Source: UBA1573 sp016794285
Lineage (GTDB): Bacteria > Pseudomonadota > Alphaproteobacteria > Micavibrionales > Micavibrionaceae
Length of the DNA stretch: 31,834 nt
Assembly (NCBI GenBank): GCA_016794285.1
Contig: JAEUKO010000014.1
Span: 1 to 31,834, forward strand
Reading direction: 5' to 3'
Position numbers and translations under genes: made by a program. The notes beneath the pieces were generated by a model. It saw only the letters and a list, made by a program, of their open reading frames with translations. It did not search any database and had not been told where the DNA came from. Shown here piece by piece: positions 14,092-22,784 of the stretch; the stretch's first letter is position 1, and each line of letters begins with the position of its first letter.

Positions 14092-15249
14092 ATGTCCGCC
14101 TCTACAATAAGCATAAAAAAATATCTAACTCTCAGCGCAGTCTTTCTCGGGTTGGTTCTTTTCCTACCCTCTGCGGCCCATGCAGGGTTTGGCTGGACTC
14201 CGGCCCCATCGGCATCCCCATCTTCTTCCCACGAATCAACTTCGGCGAATAAGTCTACTCCTCCTGCCCTCGCAGGTCCTTTAACTCCTGAACCTGATTC
14301 GGCCAACACCCTCCCCGTTCCAGTTGGACCAGTTGAAACAGGACCTCTGACTTCAGCTTCATCGCTAACTCCACCAGCTCCCCACAACACACCAGAGGCT
14401 GGTATGAAAACAATGAGCGGAGGGAAAATAGTGGAGGCAAAGCCAATGTCTCCAGCACCAGAGCCCATTGAAACGCCTTCTCTTGAGCAACCGTCTTCTG
14501 TCACCCCTGTTCTTCTCCCTCCTTCTCAAACTGCAGAAAAAATTGAATGGGCTCCAACTCCGGCTGTTAAAGAAACTCTCCCTCTTCAGGGATTTGGGAA
14601 AGACCTTCCTTTGGTTTTGGCCTTGCGTCAAATTGTGCCAGTAGATTACGCCTATGGATTTGCAAGCAACGATTTGGCAGGAACACGGATTGACTGGCAG
14701 GGCGGCAAGCCTTGGCCATCTGTTCTCTCCGACTCGTTATCTGCTGCCGGACTCCGCGCAGACATTAGCGGCAAAGCTGTCTTAATTAGCAAAATGGCAG
14801 GATATGCGCCTATCACACCAACTCTCGAAACAGTTCCTCAGAACGACCTTCCTGTTCCCGTTTCTCCTGCTCCCGCTGAAACGAGCGAATCGCAGCCCCT
14901 ACCACTTATAGATGCAAGGGCAGATACCCCAACAGCTCAACCTGCCCCAGTAGAGGCCGAAAAACCTGTCCCTCAAGTCATTAAAAGCGCAGCATCTAAA
15001 TTTGTGTGGACAGCACGCCCGGGAGCAACCCTCAAAGACGTTCTCTCTGATTGGAGCAAAACAGCAAAGGTTGAACTGGATTGGGTAACTCCCTATGACT
15101 ACCCAATTGGAAATGCCTTTACCTTCAAAGGCACGTTTGAACAAGCCGTTGACTCTCTTCTGGGAACATACTCTCGGGAAAGCCCACGCCCTCGTGGTCG
15201 GCTCTATCCAAACCTCCCAGAAGGCCCATCTGTTTTGATGGTAAACTAA
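14092..15249 (+). CDS. Exported protein with two TcpQ/secretin-N-like domains
   Basis: A 385-residue periplasmic protein. ATG 14092 is chosen because GGGAG lies 5 bases upstream and a textbook signal peptide follows (YLTLSAVFLGLVLFLPSAAHA). A long Pro/Ser/Thr-rich linker (about 30-155) would span the periplasm. Module 1 (about 160-225) contains LPLVLALRQIVP, IDWQGGKPWPSVLSDSL and AVLISK. After a second Pro-rich linker (about 230-300), module 2 (about 301-385) contains WTARPGATLKDVLSDWSK, LDWVTPYDYPIG, FKGTFEQAVDSLL and SVLMVN, a close match to the TcpQ domain of toxin-coregulated pilus systems. Such domains share a fold with DotD and secretin N domains. It follows icmT by 107 bases and is probably an outer-membrane or periplasmic ring part of the machine. 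It has no known Legionella counterpart that I recognise. Confidence 0.78.
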   Translation: MSASTISIKKYLTLSAVFLGLVLFLPSAAHAGFGWTPAPSASPSSSHESTSANKSTPPALAGPLTPEPDSANTLPVPVGPVETGPLTSASSLTPPAPHNTPEAGMKTMSGGKIVEAKPMSPAPEPIETPSLEQPSSVTPVLLPPSQTAEKIEWAPTPAVKETLPLQGFGKDLPLVLALRQIVPVDYAYGFASNDLAGTRIDWQGGKPWPSVLSDSLSAAGLRADISGKAVLISKMAGYAPITPTLETVPQNDLPVPVSPAPAETSESQPLPLIDARADTPTAQPAPVEAEKPVPQVIKSAASKFVWTARPGATLKDVLSDWSKTAKVELDWVTPYDYPIGNAFTFKGTFEQAVDSLLGTYSRESPRPRGRLYPNLPEGPSVLMVN

Positions 15250-15253
15250 GGGC

Positions 15254-15916
15254 GTGACCTCTCTTTCTGCTAACCTTAAACTGCTTCGTGAACGGATAGA
15301 AAAACGCTCACGGGAGTGGGGACGCGATCCGGAGACTGTTAAACTCTTGGCCGTCAGCAAGACACAAAATTTAGAAAATATTACAGAAGCTCTGGACGCC
15401 GGAATTCGTTTTTTTGGCGAGAATCGTGTGCAAGAAGCCTATTCCCACTGGGAAGATCTTCGCCGCACCTATCCTGATTTGCGCCTTCACCTGATTGGCC
15501 CTTTACAAACCAACAAGGTTAAAGAGGCCGTAGCATTATTTGATGGGATTGAAACCGTTGATCGCCCAAGTCTGGCACGGGAGCTTCAAAAAGAAATCAC
15601 CAAACAAAAGCGTAGCCTAACTTGTTTTGTGCAAGTCAATACCGGCGCGGAACCGCAAAAATCTGGTGTGGCAATTTTGGATCTCCCCGCCCTGTTGAAC
15701 TTGTGTCAGGAAATTGGTCTTGGCATTAGTGGATTGATGTGTATCCCGCCACCACAAGAGCCTGCAGGGCTTCACTTTGCTTTGCTCAGAAAACTAGCCA
15801 AGCAAAACGGTCTCAGGGAACTAAGCATGGGAATGAGCGGAGATTTTGAAACTGCCATTCAGGCCGGAGCAACAATCGTAAGAGTTGGAACAGCCTTATT
15901 TGGCGAGAGAGCGTAA
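15254..15916 (+). CDS. YggS family PLP-binding protein (PLPBP)
   Basis: A 220-residue single-domain TIM-barrel protein that holds pyridoxal 5'-phosphate and maintains its homeostasis; the family has no known catalytic activity. Landmarks are LLAVSKTQ with the PLP lysine near residue 36, FGENRVQEAY, LHLIGPLQTNK, FVQVNTGAEPQKSGV, GLMCIPP, LSMGMSGDFETAIQAGATIVRVGTALFG. It begins with GTG at 15254, four bases after the preceding stop, so it could be co-transcribed with the secretion genes, but family members are housekeeping and the adjacency may be accidental. Confidence 0.93.
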   Translation: MTSLSANLKLLRERIEKRSREWGRDPETVKLLAVSKTQNLENITEALDAGIRFFGENRVQEAYSHWEDLRRTYPDLRLHLIGPLQTNKVKEAVALFDGIETVDRPSLARELQKEITKQKRSLTCFVQVNTGAEPQKSGVAILDLPALLNLCQEIGLGISGLMCIPPPQEPAGLHFALLRKLAKQNGLRELSMGMSGDFETAIQAGATIVRVGTALFGERA

Positions 15917-15950
15917 ACGTCCCGCTAACCAGCCCCCTACAGAGGGTAAA

Positions 15951-16424
15951 TCAAGGCTTTAGATCTAGTTTGGACAACGTTGCCATATAGGTGACAAAAT
16001 CTGGGTCTTCGCCTTCCATAAGGAGAGGAAGAGCTTTGCGGAAATTTTCCCGCAACAACCATTGCTTGATATAATCAACCCAAGAATTCCACATTCTCAG
16101 ATACTCGGGGTCCGTTTCTCCGTGAAGCAAAATGAAACTTCGCTCAAACAGAGAAACCACCATTTCATACAATATATACTGCCGCCGCTCGTCTTCGGCG
16201 TTACTCAGTGCCTTGTCATGCAAATCAAGCTCAGGATGCTCAAAGAGTTTTTCTTGAACGTCCGAGTAATGGGCCATCAACTTGTCATAGATGTCTTGCT
16301 GTTCAATGCGGCGTTCTTTCTTCTCTTGAAACAGGAAAATTGCGAGCGCAAGCGGAATACCAATCACGGTCGCCACGTAACTGAGTAATTCCATCCATTC
16401 GAGAAACGTATAATCAAGTGACAT
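15951..16424 (-). CDS. Unknown protein with one N-terminal membrane helix
   Basis: A 157-residue protein starting at ATG 16424 (MSLDYTFLEW). A longer in-frame start would overlap the divergent pseudouridine synthase gene and is rejected. Residues about 8-30 form one membrane helix (LLSYVATVIGIPLALAIFLF), followed by EKKERRIEQQDIYDKLMAHY, a charged amphipathic helix. The rest is a cytosolic helical domain with many Trp, Glu and Leu residues (ERSFILLHGETDPEYLRMW, WVDYIKQWLLREN). This layout is common in small membrane-anchored proteins of unknown function. There is no operon partner: it converges on the YggS gene (34 bases between stops) and is divergent from the next gene. Confidence 0.65.
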   Translation of the reverse strand: MSLDYTFLEWMELLSYVATVIGIPLALAIFLFQEKKERRIEQQDIYDKLMAHYSDVQEKLFEHPELDLHDKALSNAEDERRQYILYEMVVSLFERSFILLHGETDPEYLRMWNSWVDYIKQWLLRENFRKALPLLMEGEDPDFVTYMATLSKLDLKP

Positions 16425-16490
16425 CGTGGGCAAATCATGCCACATACTTGAGCGATATGTCCATCCATTTGATAGAAACAGAGAGAGCTT

Positions 16491-17219
16491 GTGAAAACCA
16501 TTCGTCTTGACAAACTTCTTGCTAACTTGGCCTATGGTTCCCGTCGAGAGGTGGGGATTGCAGTTAGAAACGGAGAGTTTCTTCTTGAAGGGCAAGCGGT
16601 AACCGATCCGGCAACACCTATGCCGCTTGATAAAATTCGAGCAGGCCTTGCCACATTTGAGGGAGAGGCACTTGATCCTCTTTCCCCCCTAACCATCATG
16701 CTCCACAAACCCCGTGGAGTAACCTGCAGTCATGATGAAGCCGGAAGACTGATCTATGATTTACTTCCCCCTCGCTGGCGGTACCGAGACCCAGTTCTCT
16801 CCAGCGCAGGAAGGCTTGACAAAGACTCAAGCGGCCTTGTGATCCTGACCGATGATGGTGACTTGCTCCACCGAATCATCTCTCCGAAAACCCACGTTCT
16901 CAAGCGGTATAAAGTGACCCTTTGCCGGAAGTTACAGGGCCATGAAGCTGCTCAGTTCGCCAGTGGCGATTTTCTTATGCAAGGAGATGTAAAGCCTTTG
17001 AAACCAGCCATTTGGATTGCCCAAGATGAAAACTCAGGAACAATGATCCTTCAGGAAGGGCGGTATCATCAAATTCGCCGGATGTTCACAACAATTGGTA
17101 ATGAAGTAGAAAACCTGCACCGCTTTCGCATTGGCGCATTAGAGCTGGGAGATTTGCCCGAAGGGGAATACCGCTTTTTGCAAACCGAAGACCTTACCGC
17201 GTTGTTTGACCGAGGGTAG
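16491..17219 (+). CDS. RsuA/RluB/E/F-family pseudouridine synthase
   Basis: A 242-residue RNA-modifying enzyme that isomerises uridine to pseudouridine in rRNA. An S4 RNA-binding domain occupies the first ~60 residues (IRLDKLLANLAYGSRREV, with VRNGEFLLEGQAV). The catalytic domain carries LHKPRGVTCS, the motif II SSAGRLDKDSSGLVILTDDG with catalytic Asp in GRLD, then LKRYKVTL, and the KEG-like EGRYHQIRRM substrate loop. Size and motifs fit RsuA (16S position 516), but RluE/RluF-type targets cannot be excluded. It starts with GTG at 16491 after GAGAGAG. It converges on the next gene with one base between the stop codons. Confidence 0.88.
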   Translation: MKTIRLDKLLANLAYGSRREVGIAVRNGEFLLEGQAVTDPATPMPLDKIRAGLATFEGEALDPLSPLTIMLHKPRGVTCSHDEAGRLIYDLLPPRWRYRDPVLSSAGRLDKDSSGLVILTDDGDLLHRIISPKTHVLKRYKVTLCRKLQGHEAAQFASGDFLMQGDVKPLKPAIWIAQDENSGTMILQEGRYHQIRRMFTTIGNEVENLHRFRIGALELGDLPEGEYRFLQTEDLTALFDRG

Positions 17220-17220
17220 C

Positions 17221-17727
17221 TTAAAACCCTCCACCCCTTTTGAGATCGAGAAGCTGAGCTGGTTTGATTTTCGGGGCCTTGCCTGCTCCGCTGCCGCGCT
17301 GATCGCCAAAGCGTTCCTTGCTGCGCATTTCCCGATCTACCAAAGCATCAAAATCAGGAATATTGCCAAGCTCTATCTCTGCGATACAGGCACGGAAGAG
17401 ATCACAGCATTTTTCTTCCCATTTATAAACCTTATTTTCCCAGTTTTCATTGCGAATCCGCAAATGGGAAGTCCCCCATTTTTCCTGAACATGGGGCGTA
17501 ACACGAAGCCACATCAGTTGTTGAATCGAAGGTTTTCCAGCAGGTGGTGTATCATAAATCAGTTGAATTTCTGCCGCGATTTCATCACCGCCTGGCCCCA
17601 TACGAACTTCGGCACTACACGTTAGACCTTTGAAACTATCAGAAGACGACCACGGATACGTCTCATACGCTGAAAGAGCGTAGGGGACTCCAAGTTTGTC
17701 CATCAATTCATTCAAGCTCAGGCGCAT
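17221..17727 (-). CDS. Hypothetical protein downstream of xseA
   Basis: A 168-residue soluble protein, not recognised. There is no signal peptide or membrane helix. The middle section looks like a compact alpha/beta domain: FKGLTCSAEVRMGPGGDEIAAEIQLIY, PAGKPSIQQLMWLRV, then WENKVYKWEEKCCDLFRACIAEIELG. The C-terminus is basic and Gly-rich. It starts at ATG 17727, 42 bases after the xseA stop on the same strand, with AGAAAGAAGA as a ribosome site, so it is probably co-transcribed with xseA. No function can be proposed. Confidence 0.65.
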   Translation of the reverse strand: MRLSLNELMDKLGVPYALSAYETYPWSSSDSFKGLTCSAEVRMGPGGDEIAAEIQLIYDTPPAGKPSIQQLMWLRVTPHVQEKWGTSHLRIRNENWENKVYKWEEKCCDLFRACIAEIELGNIPDFDALVDREMRSKERFGDQRGSGAGKAPKIKPAQLLDLKRGGGF

Positions 17728-17769
17728 CAGGGTATCTTCTTTCTGTATCCCTTGGTTTTAAGCCATTTC

Positions 17770-19107
17770 TTAAGATTCTTCAACCTTTGTTTTAACTGAC
17801 CCATCTGCAAAGTGAAGATGAAGAACCTGTTGGGGGCGAGTAGCAGCCACTTGGCTAACAATTTGCCCATCTTCTGTACGAACGACAGCGAAACCGCGAT
17901 TCAGAGTATTCTTGAAAGACAAAACTTCTAGAAGCTTGCCCATATGATCTATTTTCCGGCGATGTGGCTCAAACAACGTAGGAACCATCCGTTGCAAAGA
18001 CTGAGTCTGAAAAGATAGAGCCTGCTTTGCGTTCTGGATCAATTGACGAGGATGAACCAAACGCCCCCCTAAGCGCAAGACAGCCTGCTGGTTTATCTCA
18101 ATGTGACGGATCAAAGCGTGGCGCAACCGATCAGAGAGATGGTCAATCGTTTGAGTCTTGAGGTCAAGCAAACGGAGCGGATCTCCCAAGCGAGCAGACA
18201 GAGTTGCAACTCTTTGGTACTGCTCGCGTAAAAAACGAGTGATAGCTGCCCTCGCACGATGCGTATACTCATCAAGCTGGGCAAGAAGAAGCCAGCGTTC
18301 AGGAACCGCCATTTCAGCGGCAGCCGTAGGGGTAGGAGCTCGCTGATCGGCAGCGAAATCAATCAAGGTGGTATCCGTCTCGTGACCCACTGCCGAGATG
18401 AGAGGAATGGAACAAGAAAACGCAGCCCGTACAACAACTTCCTCGTTGAAAGGCATAAGATCTTCGAGCGATCCACCACCCCTTGCCACAATGACAAGAT
18501 CGGGACGGGGAGTAGGGCCGTTTTTAGGAAGATTTGAGAATCCATGAATAGCGTTTGATATTTCAAGTGCAGCCCCTTCTCCCTGAACTTTGACAGGCCA
18601 AACCAAAACATGACAGGGAAAGCGGTCTTCAAGGCGATGAAGAATATCGCGAATAACAGCTCCAGTTGGGGAAGTAACAACACCAATCACGCGTGGCAGA
18701 AAAGGCAACGGCTTTTTGTGCGCCTCATCAAACAATCCTTCGTTGGAGAGCCGCTTGCGGCGATCTTCCAACATCTTCAACAAAGCCCCTTCTCCGGCAA
18801 GTTCCATGTGTTCTACAATCATTTGATAGTTGGAACGCGCAGGATAGGTTGTAATTTTTCCGGTACAAATGACCTCCATCCCCTCTTCGGGGACAAGCGA
18901 GAGACGCCCCAATGTCCCCCGCCAACAAATGATATTCAGAACGGATTCTGCGTCTTTGATGTCAGAATAAAGATGGCCAGAGGTATGAATTTTGACCTTG
19001 GACAGCTCTCCACGAACGCGAATGCGGCTATACCCCTCCTCAACCGTTTTCTTGAGAGAAAACGCCAATTCGGAGACGCTGAATTCAGGAATATTACTCT
19101 GGGTCAT
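17770..19107 (-). CDS. xseA: Exodeoxyribonuclease VII large subunit
   Basis: A 445-residue large subunit of the single-strand exonuclease that works in DNA repair with several copies of XseB (not in this window). The N-terminal OB-fold contains FSVSELAFSLKKTVEEGYSRIRVRGELSKVK and HLYSDIKDAESVLNIICWRG. The catalytic domain has GVVTSPTGAVIRDILHRL, VIVARGGGSLEDLMPFNEE and SAVGHETDTTLIDFAADQRAPTPTAAAE, all close to consensus. A long coiled-coil region follows and ends in LNRGFAVVRTEDGQIVS. The length is normal. It is divergent from putA, with a good promoter in the 64-base gap. Confidence 0.96.
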   Translation of the reverse strand: MTQSNIPEFSVSELAFSLKKTVEEGYSRIRVRGELSKVKIHTSGHLYSDIKDAESVLNIICWRGTLGRLSLVPEEGMEVICTGKITTYPARSNYQMIVEHMELAGEGALLKMLEDRRKRLSNEGLFDEAHKKPLPFLPRVIGVVTSPTGAVIRDILHRLEDRFPCHVLVWPVKVQGEGAALEISNAIHGFSNLPKNGPTPRPDLVIVARGGGSLEDLMPFNEEVVVRAAFSCSIPLISAVGHETDTTLIDFAADQRAPTPTAAAEMAVPERWLLLAQLDEYTHRARAAITRFLREQYQRVATLSARLGDPLRLLDLKTQTIDHLSDRLRHALIRHIEINQQAVLRLGGRLVHPRQLIQNAKQALSFQTQSLQRMVPTLFEPHRRKIDHMGKLLEVLSFKNTLNRGFAVVRTEDGQIVSQVAATRPQQVLHLHFADGSVKTKVEES

Positions 19108-19122
19108 AGATCATTATGTATC

Positions 19123-19151
19123 AGAATAAGGTGGGTTTAGAAAGTTGGCAA
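19123..19151 (-). promoter_or_regulatory. Candidate sigma70 promoter of xseA
   Basis: On the minus strand TTGCCA (19146-19151) and TATTCT (19123-19128) are separated by 17 bases; five and four of six positions match consensus. Transcription would start near 19117, giving a very short leader before the ATG at 19107, which has no Shine-Dalgarno. On the opposite strand a TGCTAGATT extended -10 (19157-19164) may serve putA, also with a short leader. Confidence 0.5.
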
Positions 19152-19171
19152 AATATGCTAGATTGCCTTTT

Positions 19172-22129
19172 ATGACTCGCTCGTTCCTTTCCCATCACTT
19201 GATGGACGAAACATCTTCGGTTACAGCTCTTTTAGACTATCTCGATTGGGATGAGGCCCGAAGTGGGAGAGTAATGGAGCTTGGCAAGGACTTGCTCAGC
19301 GCCATGCAAAGCCGAAAAACGGCCTCTGGAGACATTGAAACTTTCTTAGCCCATTACCCCTTGACCTCACCAGAAGGCCGCTCCCTCATGAGCTTATCAG
19401 AGGCATTGCTCCGCATTCCCGATGCGGCCACAGCAGATGCCCTGATTTCTGAAAAACTATCAGTTTCAGAATGGAAAAATGGGAAAGGCAGCGGATTCTT
19501 TCTGCGAGCCAGTGAATGGGGACTAGCACTAGCTCGCCAAACTCTGGGATCATTTTTAGGCCCTCTGGGACGACCTTTTGTTCGCAAAGGGGTTGAACAA
19601 ACAGTTCGTCATATTGGACAACAGTTTGTCGTTGGAACGGATTTGCCAAATGCCTTTGCTACCGCGCAGCCTTTTGAGAAAAGAGGCTACCACTTTTCCT
19701 ACGATATGCTAGGGGAAGGGGCACGAACGGCAGAAGATGCAGATCGTTACTTTGCAGCCTATAAAACTGCTATCAAAACAATCGGCGCAAGAGCCAAGTT
19801 GGCAGGGAATGTTCACGAACATTCCGGTATTTCTGTGAAGCTTTCAGCTCTCCACCCACGGTTTCACTGGATGCAAGAAGATCGCTGTGGGCCAGTTTTG
19901 GTGGCCCGCTTAGCTGAACTTTGCACGCTAGCCAAATCTTTCAACCTGCCCTTGACAGTCGATGCAGAAGAAGCTGACAAGTACGAAATATTACTGAACG
20001 TGGTTGAATCTGTAAGCAAAATGCCAAGCCTTTCAGGGTGGGACGGATTGGGCCTTGCCATTCAAGCCTACGACAAGAGGTGCTTCTACTTGATTGATGA
20101 TCTGCGCAACATGGCTCAACGTCACGGACGAAGGTTGCGGGTGCGTCTGGTCAAAGGAGCGTATTGGGATAGCGAAATAAAAAAAGCCCAGATGGCAGGA
20201 TTAAGTGGATTTCCGGTCTATACAGTCAAAGCCCACACCGATCTATCCTATTTAGCTTGCGCACAAAAGCTTCTGGCAAGCCCTGAGGAATTTTATCCGA
20301 TGTGGGCAACGCATAACGCCCAAACCGTAGCCTCTTTGCTAGACCTGCTTGGCCCCCGCACAAGTGGATTTGAGTTTCAACGTCTTTACGGGATGGGGAC
20401 TGCTCTTGGCGAGATATTGCGCGAAGAAAAAAACCTTCCTGTCACCATTTACGCACCAGTCGGAGGCTATCAGGACCTATTGCCGTATCTGGTACGGCGG
20501 ATGCTTGAAAATGGCGCAAACAGTTCGTTTGTCAACAAACTGCGGGACCCCTCTCTTGCTATGGAGGAAATCATTGCCGATCCGGTGGGCATTGTCCGTG
20601 CACGGGGAGGAAGAGAAAATCCTCACGTCACGTTGCCTCCTCTGTTATACGGAACAAGCCGCCGCAATTCGATAGGAGTTGATCTATCTTCATCACTGGT
20701 ACGGGACCGCTTTTTATCCGAGCGGCCTAAAGAAATTGCAACAGTCCCTATTGCAAAAATCTCGGTGAATGAGGCGTTTCTTCTAGCCAAAGAAGGGTTT
20801 CGGGAATGGAATGCCCTGCCCGCCGGATGTCGGGCAACCCTTCTTGATAAAATAGCAGATCGCTTCGAGGCAGAAACAGGTCGGTTGCTCTTTTTGCTGC
20901 AAACCGAGGGTAAAAAAACTTTGCTTGATGCCATCGCCGAGATCCGTGAAACTGTTGATTTCTGCCGCTATTACGCAGCAGAAGGAGAAAAAGTTTTTGG
21001 AGATTCTGTGCTCCTCCCCGGTCCGACTGGAGAAGAAAACCGCCTGCGCCTCAGTGGACGCGGAGTATTTGTCTGCATTTCTCCATGGAACTTCCCACTC
21101 GCTATTTTCACCGGACAAGTTATGGCGGCTTTAATGGCTGGAAATACAGTAATTGCCAAGCCAGCGGAACAAACTCCGCAAATCGCCCTTGAAGCCTTGC
21201 GTATCATGCGCAGCAGCGGCCTTCCAGCAGGGGCCTGTCAGGTCCTTGTCGGAGATGGGCACCTTGGAGCTGAAATTGTGGCACATAAAGACGTAGCAGG
21301 CGTAGCGTTTACCGGATCAACCGAAGTGGCACGTTTCATTAACCGCGCACTTGCCGCCAAAGATGGCCCAATTGTCCCTTTGATTGCCGAAACAGGTGGA
21401 CAAAATGCCATGTTGGTTGATTCTTCTGCCTTACTAGAGCAGGTCGTTGATGACGTACTACTGAGCGCCTTTGGCTCGGCTGGACAACGGTGTTCAGCTC
21501 TAAGAGTCTTGTATGTACAAGAAGATATTGCACCCCGTTTCACTGAATTATTGCGCGGAGCAATGCAGGAACTGCGAGTTGGCCCTCCCCTCGATTCAGC
21601 AACGGATATTGGACCAGTGATTGATGAAGACTCCTTGACGACTCTTCGGGCGCATAAAGCCTATCTGGAAGGATTCGCCAAGAAGATTGGGGAAACTCCG
21701 CTGCCCAAAGAATGCGAGGGGACTTATTTCGCACCAATTGCCTATGAAATTGACCATATTTCACGTCTTCCGCGAGAGGTGTTTGGGCCAATTCTCCATG
21801 TCATTCGTTATAAAACCGCTGATCGAGGGAGCGTTCTTAAGTCGATCAACGAAAGCGGGTATGGCCTAACCTTTGGTCTCCATTCGCGGCTTGAAGCAAG
21901 TTTCGAAACGACCGCGCAAGAAGTACAGGCCGGAAATATTTATATCAATCGCAGCATGATCGGGGCGGTGGTAGGAGTTCAACCTTTCGGTGGACAGGGT
22001 CTGTCAGGAACAGGCCCCAAAGCAGGTGGTCCTTATTATTTACACCGATTCGCGACCGAAAAAACCGTCACGCAAAACACCACCGCAACTGGCGGAAATC
22101 TTGACCTGATGGCGAAAGAAGAAGGGTAA
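19172..22129 (+). CDS. putA: Bifunctional proline dehydrogenase / pyrroline-5-carboxylate dehydrogenase
   Basis: A 985-residue enzyme that oxidises proline to glutamate with FAD and NAD. The proline dehydrogenase barrel holds YHFSYDMLGEGART, ISVKLSALHPRF and RLVKGAYWD (about 325-333). The aldehyde dehydrogenase domain (about 525-965) has VCISPWNFPLAIFTGQ, GNTVIAKPAEQTP, Glu740 in IAETGGQN and catalytic Cys774 in SAGQRCSALR. The N-terminal ribbon-helix-helix DNA-binding domain of E. coli PutA is missing, so it is not a self-repressor. It ends near the end of the dehydrogenase domain with a short tail, like compact class members. ATG 19172 is preferred over a TTG at 19145; no clear ribosome site precedes either. 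It is divergent from xseA. Confidence 0.95.
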   Translation: MTRSFLSHHLMDETSSVTALLDYLDWDEARSGRVMELGKDLLSAMQSRKTASGDIETFLAHYPLTSPEGRSLMSLSEALLRIPDAATADALISEKLSVSEWKNGKGSGFFLRASEWGLALARQTLGSFLGPLGRPFVRKGVEQTVRHIGQQFVVGTDLPNAFATAQPFEKRGYHFSYDMLGEGARTAEDADRYFAAYKTAIKTIGARAKLAGNVHEHSGISVKLSALHPRFHWMQEDRCGPVLVARLAELCTLAKSFNLPLTVDAEEADKYEILLNVVESVSKMPSLSGWDGLGLAIQAYDKRCFYLIDDLRNMAQRHGRRLRVRLVKGAYWDSEIKKAQMAGLSGFPVYTVKAHTDLSYLACAQKLLASPEEFYPMWATHNAQTVASLLDLLGPRTSGFEFQRLYGMGTALGEILREEKNLPVTIYAPVGGYQDLLPYLVRRMLENGANSSFVNKLRDPSLAMEEIIADPVGIVRARGGRENPHVTLPPLLYGTSRRNSIGVDLSSSLVRDRFLSERPKEIATVPIAKISVNEAFLLAKEGFREWNALPAGCRATLLDKIADRFEAETGRLLFLLQTEGKKTLLDAIAEIRETVDFCRYYAAEGEKVFGDSVLLPGPTGEENRLRLSGRGVFVCISPWNFPLAIFTGQVMAALMAGNTVIAKPAEQTPQIALEALRIMRSSGLPAGACQVLVGDGHLGAEIVAHKDVAGVAFTGSTEVARFINRALAAKDGPIVPLIAETGGQNAMLVDSSALLEQVVDDVLLSAFGSAGQRCSALRVLYVQEDIAPRFTELLRGAMQELRVGPPLDSATDIGPVIDEDSLTTLRAHKAYLEGFAKKIGETPLPKECEGTYFAPIAYEIDHISRLPREVFGPILHVIRYKTADRGSVLKSINESGYGLTFGLHSRLEASFETTAQEVQAGNIYINRSMIGAVVGVQPFGGQGLSGTGPKAGGPYYLHRFATEKTVTQNTTATGGNLDLMAKEEG

Positions 22130-22141
22130 GAAACACCCTTC
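22121..22141. terminator. Hairpin at the putA stop
   Basis: GAAGGGT (22121-22127) pairs perfectly with ACCCTTC (22135-22141) across a seven-base loop. The 5' arm includes part of the putA stop codon. There is no T-run after it, so it is a weak intrinsic-terminator candidate or an mRNA-stabilising hairpin between two convergent genes. Confidence 0.4.
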
Positions 22142-22179
22142 TATCCCCAATCCCTTGCCTTGACCCTTAATGCGTGCAA

Positions 22180-22707
22180 TCAGATGCGAAGTTCCCGATC
22201 AGGTCTGCAAGTAGGTATCCCGTTTTTGGGTTTACCACTGGAACCAGCGTTGTTTTCTAAGACAACTATCTCTGAGGCAAAAGTAAACAACTCACGGCAC
22301 GCCACTATGTCAGTCCGAATCCTCTCTCTTAACGAATTATCATCCTCCACATCGTAATATTGTCCAACCTGTTCTGTCGCCACAGATTGAACAGCCGGAC
22401 CTCCAATAATCGCTATCGAAAAAGCACCAAGAACCGTAAAAATATGTTTAGGATCACTGCCTTCTGGAAGAGGAAAGCCGGATTCAGCAGCAAACAAAGC
22501 GGTGGCGGCACAACTTGCCATTTTTTGAGCTAACCGAACGTCTTGAGGACTGGGCATGAAGGCTCTCTCGGAAGGCGGAGAATCAGTGTTAGTGGCTACA
22601 GAGGGTTCCTCCTCTAATGGGAACCGTGACAACCCCGCCAAAGCTGGCCCGTTGTTCAAAGCAGTGGAGAGAAAGACTGCTGCCAAAAACTGATTAAATC
22701 TAGACAT
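22180..22707 (-). CDS. Small exported protein of unknown function
   Basis: A 175-residue protein with a signal peptide (FNQFLAAVFLSTALNNGPALA before GLSRF). The mature part has an acidic Pro/Ser-rich stretch, then a helical domain with three cysteines (ASCAATALFAAES, VACRELF, PTCRPDREL), and a hydrophobic middle segment (IFTVLGAFSIAIIGGPAVQSV) that could be a membrane helix or a buried strand. An AGGAG ribosome site lies 8 bases before the ATG at 22707 and a TTGACA promoter is upstream. It is a single-gene unit convergent with putA. No family is recognised. Confidence 0.65.
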   Translation of the reverse strand: MSRFNQFLAAVFLSTALNNGPALAGLSRFPLEEEPSVATNTDSPPSERAFMPSPQDVRLAQKMASCAATALFAAESGFPLPEGSDPKHIFTVLGAFSIAIIGGPAVQSVATEQVGQYYDVEDDNSLRERIRTDIVACRELFTFASEIVVLENNAGSSGKPKNGIPTCRPDRELRI

Positions 22708-22747
22708 TAAATGCTCCTGTGTGGTGTAAAACTGTCTTTAACACCCC

Positions 22748-22777
22748 CATTTACAATACGTTATTGGTTTATGTCAA
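22748..22777 (-). promoter_or_regulatory. Candidate promoter of the small exported protein
   Basis: On the minus strand a perfect TTGACA (22772-22777) is followed after 17-18 bases by GTAAAT/TAAATG (22748-22754), a poor -10. The AT-rich surroundings and the position about 40 bases before the start codon support it. A perfect -35 also precedes two exported-protein genes of the secretion block (7273 and 7900). Confidence 0.4.
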
Positions 22778-22784
22778 TATAAAT

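Noticed and set aside
14043..14504. Long minus-strand open frame opposite the TcpQ-like gene
   Set aside because: It is a shadow of the Pro/Ser-rich coding sequence, with Gly/Glu-rich composition and no start context.
16386..16480. TGTCCATCCAT and neighbouring CCATCCATT resemble the ends of the 2523-2669 palindrome
   Set aside because: Only about 11 bases match, no partner arm is found, and the segment spans the start regions of two genes; likely chance.
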